From Patiria miniata (Eukaryota > Echinodermata > Asteroidea > Valvatida > Asterinidae): DNA of 64,000 bases. Both the position numbers and the translations under genes were made by a program. The notes beneath the pieces are model-generated. The model was not told where the DNA came from. It did not search any database and saw only the letters and a list, made by a program, of their open reading frames with translations. The stretch lies in NCBI RefSeq assembly GCF_015706575.1, contig NW_024037067.1, forward strand, positions 6,585,909 to 6,649,908. Reading direction: 5' to 3'. Shown here piece by piece: positions 35,101 to 47,328 of this stretch. How positions within the stretch are numbered: position 1 is the stretch's first letter; each line of letters opens with the position of its first letter.

Positions 35101-38100
35101 CACAAAAACGAAACTGGGGGCATCATGTACCTACATCTGGGGCTCACTCCAAAAGTTTCAAGTCTGACGCCTTGCCGATTTGTCAGCATGTTGGCCTATT
35201 CATCCGCTATCCAACAAGATAAAGTTTGTCAAAATCCATCCATGTTAAGGTACCTCTAGACCCAGACTCATGAGAGCCATGTCGGCTGGCGCTGACAGCC
35301 CTTGCTATGGGACTTACTGCACAAAAACGAAACTGGGGGCATCATGTACCTACATCTGGGGCTCACTCCAAAAGTTTCAAGTCTGACGCCTTGCCGATTT
35401 GTCAGCATGTTGGCCTATTCATCCGCTATCCAACAAGATAAAGTTTGTCAAAATCCATCCATGTTAAGGTACCTCTAGACCCAGACTCATGAGAGCCATG
35501 TCGGCTGGCGCTGACAGCCCTTGCTATGGGACTTACTGCACAAAAACGAAACTGGGGGCATCATGTACCTACATCTGGGGCTCACTCCAAAAGTTTCAAG
35601 TCTGACGCCTTGCCGATTTGTCAGCATGTTGGCCTATTCATCCGCTATCCAACAAGATAAAGTTTGTCAAAATCCATCCATGTTAAGGTACCTCTAGACC
35701 CAGACTCATGAGAGCCATGTCGGCTGGCGCTGACAGCCCTTGCTATGGGACTTACTGCACAAAAACGAAACTGGGGGCATCATGTACCTACATCTGGGGC
35801 TCACTCCAAAAGTTTCAAGTCTGACGCCTTGCCGATTTGTCAGCATGTTGGCCTATTCATCCGCTATCCAACAAGATAAAGTTTGTCAAAATCCATCCAT
35901 GTTAAGGTACCTCTAGACCCAGACTCATGAGAGCCATGTCGGCTGGCGCTGACAGCCCTTGCTATGGGACTTACTGCACAAAAACGAAACTGGGGGCATC
36001 ATGTACCTACATCTGGGGCTCACTCCAAAAGTTTCAAGTCTGACGCCTTGCCGATTTGTCAGCATGTTGGCCTATTCATCCGCTATCCAACAAGATAAAG
36101 TTTGTCAAAATCCATCCATGTTAAGGTACCTCTAGACCCAGACTCATGAGAGCCATGTCGGCTGGCGCTGACTGACCCTTGCTATGGGACTTACTGCACA
36201 AAAACGAAACTGGGGGCATCATGTACCTACATCTGGGGCTCACTCCAAAAGTTTCAAGTCTGACGCCTTGCCGATTTGTCAGCATGTTGGCCTATTCATC
36301 CGCTATCCAACAAGATAAAGTTTGTCAAAATCCATCCATGTTAAGGTACCTCTAGACCCAGACTCATGAGAGCCATGTCGGCTGGCGCTGACAGCCCTTG
36401 CTATGGGACTTACTGCACAAAAACGAAACTGGGGGCATCATGTACCTACATCTGGGGCTCACTCCAAAAGTTTCAAGTCTGACGCCTTGCCGATTTGTCA
36501 GCATGTTGGCCTATTCATCCGCTATCCAACAAGATAAAGTTTGTCAAAATCCATCCATGTTAAGGTACCTCTAGACCCAGACTCATGAGAGCCATGTCGG
36601 CTGGCGCTGACAGCCCTTGCTATGGGACTTACTGCACAAAAACGAAACTGGGGGCATCATGTACCTACATCTGGGGCTCACTCCAAAAGTTTCAAGTCTG
36701 ACGCCTTGCCGATTTGTCAGCATGTTGGCCTATTCATCCGCTATCCAACAAGATAAAGTTTGTCAAAATCCATCCATGTTAAGGTACCTCTAGACCCAGA
36801 CTCATGAGAGCCATGTCGGCTGGCGCTGACAGCCCTTGCTATGGGACTTACTGCACAAAAACGAAACTGGGGGCATCATGTACCTACATCTGGGGCTCAC
36901 TCCAAAAGTTTCAAGTCTGACGCCTTGCCGATTTGTCAGCATGTTGGCCTATTCATCCGCTATCCAACAAGATAAAGTTTGTCAAAATCCATCCATGTTA
37001 AGGTACCTCTAGACCCAGACTCATGAGAGCCATGTCGGCTGGCGCTGACAGCCCTTGCTATGGGACTTACTGCACAAAAACGAAACTGGGGGCATCATGT
37101 ACCTACATCTGGGGCTCACTCCAAAAGTTTCAAGTCTGACGCCTTGCCGATTTGTCAGCATGTTGGCCTATTCATCCGCTATCCAACAAGATAAAGTTTG
37201 TCAAAATCCATCCATGTTAAGGTACCTCTAGACCCAGACTCATGAGAGCCATGTCGGCTGGCGCTGACAGCCCTTGCTATGGGACTTACTGCACAAAACG
37301 AAACTGGGGGCATCATGTACCTACATCTGGGGCTCACTCCAAAAGTTTCAAGTCTGACGCCTTGCCGATTTGTCAGCATGTTGGCCTATTCATCCGCTAT
37401 CCAACAAGATAAAGTTTGTCAAAATCCATCCATGTTAAGGTACCTCTAGACCCAGACTCATGAGAGCCATGTCGGCTGGCGCTGACAGCCCTTGCTATGG
37501 GACTTACTGCACAAAAACGAAACTGGGGGCATCATGTACCTACATCTGGGGCTCACTCCAAAAGTTTCAAGTCTGACGCCTTGCCGATTTGTCAGCATGT
37601 TGGCCTATTCATCCGCTATCCAACAAGATAAAGTTTGTCAAAATCCATCCATGTTAAGGTACCTCTAGACCCAGACTCATGAGAGCCATGTCGGCTGGCG
37701 CTGACAGCCCTTGCTATGGGACTTACTGCACAAAAACGAAACTGGGGGCATCATGTACCTACATCTGGGGCTCACTCCAAAAGTTTCAAGTCTGACGCCT
37801 TGCCGATTTGTCAGCATGTTGGCCTATTCATCCGCTATCCAACAAGATAAAGTTTGTCAAAATCCATCCATGTTAAGGTACCTCTAGACCCAGACTCATG
37901 AGAGCCATGTCGGCTGGCGCTGACAGCCCTTGCTATGGGACTTACTGCACAAAAACGAAACTGGGGGCATCATGTACCTACATCTGGGGCTCACTCCAAA
38001 AGTTTCAAGTCTGACGCCTTGCCGATTTGTCAGCATGTTGGCCTATTCATCCGCTATCCAACAAGATAAAGTTTGTCAAAATCCATCCATGTTAAGGTAC

Positions 38101-41100
38101 CTCTAGACCCAGACTCATGAGAGCCATGTCGGCTGGCGCTGACAGCCCTTGCTATGGGACTTACTGCACAAAAACGAAACTGGGGGCATCATGTACCTAC
38201 ATCTGGGGCTCACTCCAAAAGTTTCAAGTCTGACGCCTTGCCGATTTGTCAGCATGTTGGCCTATTCATCCGCTATCCAACAAGATAAAGTTTGTCAAAA
38301 TCCATCCATGTTAAGGTACCTCTAGACCCAGACTCATGAGAGCCATGTCGGCTGGCGCTGACAGCCCTTGCTATGGGACTTACTGCACAAAAACGAAACT
38401 GGGGGCATCATGTACCTACATCTGGGGCTCACTCCAAAAGTTTCAAGTCTGACGCCTTGCCGATTTGTCAGCATGTTGGCCTATTCATCCGCTATCCAAC
38501 AAGATAAAGTTTGTCAAAATCCATCCATGTTAAGGTACCTCTAGACCCAGACTCATGAGAGCCATGTCGGCTGGCGCTGACAGCCCTTGCTATGGGACTT
38601 ACTGCACAAAACGAAACTGGGGGCATCATGTACCTACATCTGGGGCTCACTCCAAAAGTTTCAAGTCTGACGCCTTGCCGATTTGTCAGCATGTTGGCCT
38701 ATTCATCCGCTATCCAACAAGATAAAGTTTGTCAAAATCCATCCATGTTAAGGTACCTCTAGACCCAGACTCATGAGAGCCATGTCGGCTGGCGCTGACA
38801 GCCCTTGCTATGGGACTTACTGCACAAAAACGAAACTGGGGGCATCATGTACCTACATCTGGGGCTCACTCCAAAAGTTTCAAGTCTGACGCCTTGCCGA
38901 TTTGTCAGCATGTTGGCCTATTCATCCGCTATCCAACAAGATAAAGTTTGTCAAAATCCATCCATGTTAAGGTACCTCTAGACCCAGACTCATGAGAGCC
39001 ATGTCGGCTGGCGCTGACAGCCCTTGCTATGGGACTTACTGCACAAAAACGAAACTGGGGGCATCATGTACCTACATCTGGGGCTCACTCCAAAAGTTTC
39101 AAGTCTGACGCCTTGCCGATTTGTCAGCATGTTGGCCTATTCATCCGCTATCCAACAAGATAAAGTTTGTCAAAATCCATCCATGTTAAGGTACCTCTAG
39201 ACCCAGACTCATGAGAGCCATGTCGGCTGGCGCTGACAGCCCTTGCTATGGGACTTACTGCACAAAAACGAAACTGGGGGCATCATGTACCTACATCTGG
39301 GGCTCACTCCAAAAGTTTCAAGTCTGACGCCTTGCCGATTTGTCAGCATGTTGGCCTATTCATCCGCTATCCAACAAGATAAAGTTTGTCAAAATCCATC
39401 CATGTTAAGGTACCTCTAGACCCAGACTCATGAGAGCCATGTCGGCTGGCGCTGACAGCCCTTGCTATGGGACTTACTGCACAAAAACGAAACTGGGGGC
39501 ATCATGTACCTACATCTGGGGCTCACTCCAAAAGTTTCAAGTCTGACGCCTTGCCGATTTGTCAGCATGTTGGCCTATTCATCCGCTATCCAACAAGATA
39601 AAGTTTGTCAAAATCCATCCATGTTAAGGTACCTCTAGACCCAGACTCATGAGAGCCATGTCGGCTGGCGCTGACAGCCCTTGCTATGGGACTTACTGCA
39701 CAAAAACGAAACTGGGGGCATCATGTACCTACATCTGGGGCTCACTCCAAAAGTTTCAAGTCTGACGCCTTGCCGATTTGTCAGCATGTTGGCCTATTCA
39801 TCCGCTATCCAACAAGATAAAGTTTGTCAAAATCCATCCATGTTAAGGTACCTCTAGACCCAGACTCATGAGAGCCATGTCGGCTGGCGCTGACAGCCCT
39901 TGCTATGGGACTTACTGCACACAAAAACGAAACTGGGGGCATCATGTACCTACATCTGGGGCTCACTCCAAAAGTTTCAAGTCTGACGCCTTGCCGATTT
40001 GTCAGCATGTTGGCCTATTCATCCGCTATCCAACAAGATAAAGTTTGTCAAAATCCATCCATGTTAAGGTACCTCTAGACCCAGACTCATGAGAGCCATG
40101 TCGGCTGGCGCTGACAGCCCTTGCTATGGGACTTACTGCACAAAAACGAAACTGGGGGCATCATGTACCTACATCTGGGGCTCACTCCAAAAGTTTCAAG
40201 TCTGACGCCTTGCCGATTTGTCAGCATGTTGGCCTATTCATCCGCTATCCAACAAGATAAAGTTTGTCAAAATCCATCCATGTTAAGGTACCTCTAGACC
40301 CAGACTCATGAGAGCCATGTCGGCTGGCGCTGACAGCCCTTGCTATGGGACTTACTGCACAAAAACGAAACTGGGGGCATCATGTACCTACATCTGGGGC
40401 ACACTCCAAAAGTTTCAAGTCTGACGCCTTGCCGATTTGTCAGCATGTTGGCCTATTCATCCGCTATCCAACAAGATAAAGTTTGTCAAAATCCATCCAT
40501 GTTAAGGTACCTCTAGACCCAGACTCATGAGAGCCATGTCGGCTGGCGCTGACAGCCCTTGCTATGGGACTTACTGCACAAAAACGAAACTGGGGGCATC
40601 ATGTACCTACATCTGGGGCTCACTCCAAAAGTTTCAAGTCTGACGCCTTGCCGATTTGTCAGCATGTTGGCCTATTCATCCGCTATCCAACAAGATAAAG
40701 TTTGTCAAAATCCATCCATGTTAAGGTACCTCTAGACCCAGACTCATGAGAGCCATGTCGGCTGGCGCTGACAGCCCTTGCTATGGGACTTACTGCACAA
40801 AAACGAAACTGGGGGCATCATGTACCTACATCTGGGGCTCACTCCAAAAGTTTCAAGTCTGACGCCTTGCCGATTTGTCAGCATGTTGGCCTATTCATCC
40901 GCTATCCAACAAGATAAAGTTTGTCAAAATCCATCCATGTTAAGGTACCTCTAGACCCAGACTCATGAGAGCCATGTCGGCTGGCGCTGACAGCCCTTGC
41001 TATGGGACTTACTGCACAAAAACGAAACTGGGGGCATCATGTACCTACATCTGGGGCTCACTCCAAAAGTTTCAAGTCTGACGCCTTGCCGATTTGTCAG

Positions 41101-44100
41101 CATGTTGGCCTATTCATCCGCTATCCAACAAGATAAAGTTTGTCAAAATCCATCCATGTTAAGGGTACTCTAGACCCAGACTCATGAGAGCCATGTCGGC
41201 TGGCGCTGACAGCCCTTGCTATGGGACTTACTGCACAAAAACGAAACTGGGGGCATCATGTACCTACATCTGGGGCTCACTCCAAAAGTTTCAAGTCTGA
41301 CGCCTTGCCGATTTGTCAGCATGTTGGCCTATTCATCCGCTATCCAACAAGATAAAGTTTGTCAAAATCCATCCATGTTAAGGTACCTCTAGACCCAGAC
41401 TCATGAGAGCCATGTCGGCTGGCGCTGACAGCCCTTGCTATGGGACTTACTGCACAAAAACGAAACTGGGGGCATCATGTACCTACATCTGGGGCTCACT
41501 CCAAAAGTTTCAAGTCTGACGCCTTGCCGATTTGTCAGCATGTTGGCCTATTCATCCGCTATCCAACAAGATAAAGTTTGTCAAAATCCATCCATGTTAA
41601 GGTACCTCTAGACCCAGACTCATGAGAGCCATGTCGGCTGGCGCTGACAGCCCTTGCTATGGGACTTACTGCACAAAAACGAAACTGGGGGCATCATGTA
41701 CCTACATCTGGGGCTCACTCCAAAAGTTTCAAGTCTGACGCCTTGCCGATTTGTCAGCATGTTGGCCTATTCATCCGCTATCCAACAAGATAAAGTTTGT
41801 CAAATCCATCCATGTTAAGGTACCTCTAGACCCAGACTCATGAGAGCCATGTCGGCTGGCGCTGACAGCCCTTGCTATGGGACTTACTGCACAAAAACGA
41901 AACTGGGGGCATCATGTACCTACATCTGGGGCTCACTCCAAAAGTTTCAAGTCTGACGCCTTGCCGATTTGTCAGCATGTTGGCCTATTCATCCGCTATC
42001 CAACAAGATAAAGTTTGTCAAAATCCATCCATGTTAAGGTACCTCTAGACCCAGACTCATGAGAGCCATGTCGGCTGGCGCTGACAGCCCTTGCTATGGG
42101 ACTTACTGCACAAAAACGAAACTGGGGGCATCATGTACCTACATCTGGGGCTCACTCCAAAAGTTTCAAGTCTGACGCCTTGCCGATTTGTCAGCATGTT
42201 GGCCTATTCATCCGCTATCCAACAAGATAAAGTTTGTCAAAATCCATCCATGTTAAGGTACCTCTAGACCCAGACTCATGAGAGCCATGTCGGCTGGCGC
42301 TGACAGCCCTTGCTATGGGACTTACTGCACAAAAACGAAACTGGGGGCATCATGTACCTACATCTGGGGCTCACTCCAAAAGTTTCAAGTCTGACGCCTT
42401 GCCGATTTGTCAGCATGTTGGCCTATTCATCCGCTATCCAACAAGATAAAGTTTGTCAAAATCCATCCATGTTAAGGTACCTCTAGACCCAGACTCATGA
42501 GAGCCATGTCGGCTGGCGCTGACAGCCCTTGCTATGGGACTTACTGCACAAAAACGAAACTGGGGGCATCATGTACCTACATCTGGGGCTCACTCCAAAA
42601 GTTTCAAGTCTGACGCCTTGCCGATTTGTCAGCATGTTGGCCTATTCATCCGCTATCCAACAAGATAAAGTTTGTCAAAATCCATCCATGTTAAGGTACC
42701 TCTAGACCCAGACTCATGAGAGCCATGTCGGCTGGCGCTGACAGCCCTTGCTATGGGACTTACTGCACAAAAACGAAACTGGGGGCATCATGTACCTACA
42801 TCTGGGGCTCACTCCAAAAGTTTCAAGTCTGACGCCTTGCCGATTTGTCAGCATGTTGGCCTATTCATCCGCTATCCAACAAGATAAAGTTTGTCAAAAT
42901 CCATCCATGTTAAGGTACCTCTAGACCCAGACTCATGAGAGCCATGTCGGCTGGCGCTGACAGCCCTTGCTATGGACTTACTGCACAAAAACGAAACTGG
43001 GGGCATCATGTACCTACATCTGGGGCTCACTCCAAAAGTTTCAAGTCTGACGCCTTGCCGATTTGTCAGCATGTTGGCCTATTCATCCGCTATCCAACAA
43101 GATAAAGTTTGTCAAAATCCATCCATGTTAAGGTACCTCTAGACCAGACTCATGAGAGCCATGTCGGCTGGCGCTGACAGCCCTTGCTATGGGACTTACT
43201 GCACAAAAACGAAACTGGGGGCATCATGTACCTACATCTGGGGCTCACTCCAAAAGTTTCAAGTCTGACGCCTTGCCGATTTGTCAGCATGTTGGCCTAT
43301 TCATCCGCTATCCAACAAGATAAAGTTTGTCAAAATCCATCCATGTTAAGGTACCTCTAGACCCAGACTCATGAGAGCCATGTCGGCAGCGCTGACAGCC
43401 CTTGCTATGGGACTTACTGCACAAAAACGAAACTGGGGGCATCATGTACCTACATCTGGGGCTCACTCCAAAAGTTTCAAGTCTGACGCCTTGCCGATTT
43501 GTCAGCATGTTGGCCTATTCATCCGCTATCCAACAAGATAAGTTTGTCAAAATCCATCCATGTTAAGGTACCTCTAGACCCAGACTCATGAGAGCCATGT
43601 CGGCTGGCGCTGACAGCCCTTGCTATGGGACTTACTGCACAAAAACGAAACGGGGGCATCATGTACCTACATCTGGGGCTCACTCCAAAAGTTTCAAGTC
43701 TGACGCCTTGCCGATTTGTCAGCATGTTGGCCTATTCATCGCTATCCAACAAGATAAAGTTTGTCAAAATCCATCCATGTTAAGGTACCTCTAGACCCAG
43801 ACTCATGAGAGCCATGTCGGCTGGCGCTGACAGCCCTTGCTATGGGACTTACTGCACAAAAACGAAACTGGGGGCATCATGTACCTACATCTGGGGCTCA
43901 CTCCAAAAGTTTCAAGTCTGACGCCTTGCCGATTTGTCAGCATGTTGGCCTATTCATCCGCTATCCAACAAGATAAAGTTTGTCAAAATCCATCCATGTT
44001 AAGGTACCTCTAGACCCAGACTCATGAGAGCCATGTCGGCTGGCGCTGACAGCCCTTGCTATGGGACTTACTGCACAAAAACGAAACTGGGGGCATCATG

Positions 44101-44326
44101 TACCTACATCTGGGGCTCACTCCAAAAGTTTCAAGTCTGACGCCTTGCCGATTTGTCAGCATGTTGGCCTATTCATTCCGCTATCCAACAAGATAAAGTT
44201 TGTCAAAATCCATCCATGTTAAGGTACCTCTAGACCCAGACTCATGAGAGCCATGTCGGCTGGCGCTGACAGCCCTTGCTATGGGACTTACTGCACAAAA
44301 ACGAAATGGGGGCATCATGTACCTAC
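29109..44326 (+). repeat. homogenised right half of the satellite
   Basis: About 69 consecutive monomers carry the ggcT form and none of the other left-half markers. Only scattered private changes occur, for example an extra A at 32698, actgaccc at 36171, a lost A at 37294 and 38607, CA added at 39920 and gggtactct at 41163. This is the pattern of recent expansion from one monomer type. Confidence 0.85.
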
Positions 44327-44826
44327 NNNNNNNNNNNNNNNNNNNNNNNNNNNNNNNNNNNNNNNNNNNNNNNNNNNNNNNNNNNNNNNNNNNNNNNNNN
44401 NNNNNNNNNNNNNNNNNNNNNNNNNNNNNNNNNNNNNNNNNNNNNNNNNNNNNNNNNNNNNNNNNNNNNNNNNNNNNNNNNNNNNNNNNNNNNNNNNNNN
44501 NNNNNNNNNNNNNNNNNNNNNNNNNNNNNNNNNNNNNNNNNNNNNNNNNNNNNNNNNNNNNNNNNNNNNNNNNNNNNNNNNNNNNNNNNNNNNNNNNNNN
44601 NNNNNNNNNNNNNNNNNNNNNNNNNNNNNNNNNNNNNNNNNNNNNNNNNNNNNNNNNNNNNNNNNNNNNNNNNNNNNNNNNNNNNNNNNNNNNNNNNNNN
44701 NNNNNNNNNNNNNNNNNNNNNNNNNNNNNNNNNNNNNNNNNNNNNNNNNNNNNNNNNNNNNNNNNNNNNNNNNNNNNNNNNNNNNNNNNNNNNNNNNNNN
44801 NNNNNNNNNNNNNNNNNNNNNNNNNN
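44327..44826. other. assembly gap (500 N)
   Basis: Exactly 500 N, probably a placeholder length. It joins a truncated satellite monomer to the first Helitron-type 5' hairpin. Open frames reported across it are meaningless. Confidence 0.99.
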
Positions 44827-44831
44827 TTTTT

Positions 44832-47328
44832 GGCTTTTCCGCAAAGTTGCGGAAAAGCCTTTGTTTTTGTTCTCATTTTTTTTTTTTTTTTTTGGTCTTC
44901 TTTTTGTCGCCTAAACCCCATAGACTTTGTGCACGTTTTTCTCAACGCCACTTTTGGCATTAATCTTTGTCATACATCATTCAAAGTTAGCATAAGCATA
45001 GTCCCTATAGCAAAGATGTGTCCCAAAGATTGACGTCATGGTGACGTCATCGACTAATTTATTATAGATTTTTGAATATTAAATTTTTCCCATAGACTTT
45101 GTACACAGAAGATTAAAAAAAATTGTCGATTTGCAAAGGGCATTTTGACTCTTTGCCAGTAATTCATTTACACACAATCTTTGTCTAAGCAAAGACCCTA
45201 ATTTAAACAACATTGTGTAATGATGACGTCATGATGACGTCATCAGGTGTGTATTTATAGGCAATTAAATTGTGACACTTTTAATATTCAAAAATGCATA
45301 AGAAATCAACCGTACGCGTCCGCAGCATTTTGTTGCCGGCAAGAGGTAGAATAGGTTGAGGTCTTTATTTTATTCACTGTGCGTGAAATCACGTGACCCT
45401 TGCTTCCGGTCGAAAAAGGCCCAAACCGGAAGTGGCTTATCATTTGAAAGTGGTAATAGATATAAACTTGCTTTTAACGGTGTTAGTCTCTTGGCCAATA
45501 GTATTCTTCAAATCATCTACCGATGACGTCATGCAATCTTCGAGCGCCCTCTAGCGACGGGTTGAAAATTAGCAAAAATGTATTTTGAATAGATGTCTGT
45601 GGCGAAGTTTGTCGTAATCGCCTAAATATTGGTGTATATGATGACCTTGACCCACTTAAGACGTGTGCAAAGTTTTAGGCAAATGACGTCATCAGACCGG
45701 AAGTTACAATAAAAAAAGACCCTTTTTTATTTGAAAATTCCTGAAAAATCAACCATGGCAGTTTTTATATTTGTTTTTACTTTAATTGTCGATTGAAGGG
45801 TAGGTCTAAAACATTTCAAAGTTTCGAGGCGATAAGCAAACTCGAACATACCCTGTGCACGCTTAAAACTTCACGTTGACAATACCTCTGCTTCAAACAT
45901 GCACAGGACAGGACGTCCACAATGTACATGTACATGTACATGCACGTACGTTGTACATAGGCACGTACATCGTATGTCAGTCAGCCTGCAGCGCACGTGT
46001 TGCTGAGGTCAAATCCTGTCCACAGTGACCGTTTTAGCCGATTTTCGGCTAACTTTGACAGATTTTATGTTCATGCATGCGCATAGACATGGACGTATTA
46101 TAGCACTCTTGGCATTAATCTTTTTCAGATATCATTGAAAGTTGCCATAAGCATAGTCCCTATAGCCAAGACGTGTCCCGAAGAGTGACGTAATGGTGAC
46201 GTCATCAAGTGATTTATTATGGATTTATGAATAATTAATTTTTCTCATAGACTTTGTACACAGCTTTCTCCACAAGTCTTTCCCTATACAACACTGATAT
46301 ATCTTACTGAGTAGTTCTGAACTTCGGCTGAGAATTACTATGAGAAGGAAAAAGAAATCGTATTTTTTACGCCTTTCATTTGATTGAAAATATTCCCAAG
46401 AGTTAGAATAGCAAGTAATATTTTATAAAAATGTTTCAGTTTAAAGGAAAATCACGCATTTAAAGGTGCAGTTTTTCTGCTGTGGGATTTTTAACCTATT
46501 GACTTTGTACACGTTTTCAAGCCACCATTTTCGTATTTTGGCGATCTGGAATCGTCATCAAAGTTATAGCCAAGAAAGACCCTCATACAAAAATTATGCC
46601 AAGACTATGACTCACGATGACGTCATCACCTAATTCTTTATTGATTTTTGAAAATTTACGTACATATTGTGAAGTCTTATATCTACAGAAATGTAAGTCC
46701 GATTGGGTTGAAACTTGTATGTGGCTATACCAGGATGTGTTATAGATTAAAAAATGAGGTGACGTCATGATGACGTTATCCTGAGATTTTATATAATATT
46801 TATTTGTTTGGACTTTTAGCCATATCTCCCGAACGCAACATGCAAAATGCAAAATTCTTTTTTGCATTTGGTCTGTTATGTAATAGCTATTTGCACAAAA
46901 CATGAAAAAAAATGTGTGACGTCATCATGACGTCATCAAAATGCGATTTTGCAAAACTCATATAAGGAAAGGTCCAATTGTCATGAAACTTGGTGGGTAG
47001 GTAGTTAATCATACTAGTATGCAAAGTTCGAAGTGACGTCACGATGACGTCATCAACAAATTAAAATTTTTGTCGATTTCAAAGTGTGTTTTCGACTCTT
47101 TGCCAGTAATTTATTTAGATCACTCTTTGTCCAAGCAAAGACCTTGTGCACACGCACATACATCGTATTGCCGAGGTCAAATCCTGTCCACAGTGACCGT
47201 TTTAGCCGATTTTTCGGCTAACTTTGACAGATTTTATGTTCATGCATATTCAGGGAATATTATTGATTAAAAAAAATCATAATGCGGAAAAGCCCTATGT
47301 TCTGTTGCAAACAGACATAGATCTCTAG
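44832..47328 (+). mobile_element. Helitron2/Helentron-like nonautonomous element, end type 2 (E1)
   Basis: The 5' terminal hairpin 44832-44859 has arms ggcttttccgca/tgcggaaaagcc. The arm tgcggaaaagcc returns at 47283-47294, followed by a second hairpin (ctatgt...acatag, 47295-47320) and terminal CTAG at 47325-47328. These are the marks of Helitron2-type elements: asymmetric terminal inverted repeats, a 3' hairpin, CTAG, and flanking T. The interior of about 2.5 kb has no transposase frame. It contains the shared core (45222-45730) and one copy of the 427-bp module (from 46260). It sits in a T tract of the interrupted element that resumes at 47329. Confidence 0.8.

Larger units (their letters stand above)
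14660..44326 (+). repeat. 219-bp satellite DNA array (about 135 monomers)
   Basis: Head-to-tail monomers of 219 bp run from 14660 to the assembly gap. The word atgttaaggtacctctagac recurs at 14662, 14881, 15100, 15319 and so on. Landmarks in order are ggtacctctagaccc, tcatgagagccatgtcggc, tatgggacttactgcac, gggggcatcatgtacctac, gtttcaagtctgacgcc and caacaagataaagtttgtc. Most monomers differ by only 0-5 bases. One polymorphic position (ggcTggcg or ggcAggcg) lies in the loop of a small hairpin, tgtcggc/gctgaca. No conserved reading frame spans monomers. The true length is unknown because the gap truncates the array. Centromeric or other function cannot be judged from sequence. Confidence 0.97.

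Noticed and set aside
14660-44326. CRISPR-like array
   Set aside because: Direct repeats are contiguous with no spacers, the monomer is far too long and the context is animal DNA.
14660-44326. Centromere assignment through a CENP-B box
   Set aside because: No match to the CENP-B box pattern is visible in the monomer; satellite alone does not prove a centromere.
44832-44859. Rho-independent terminator (hairpin followed by T run)
   Set aside because: The hairpin-plus-T layout looks bacterial, but it is the 5' end of a eukaryotic Helitron-type element repeated many times with a matching 3' end.
44181-45033. Long frames crossing the N gap
   Set aside because: Produced by unknown bases being read as open sequence.
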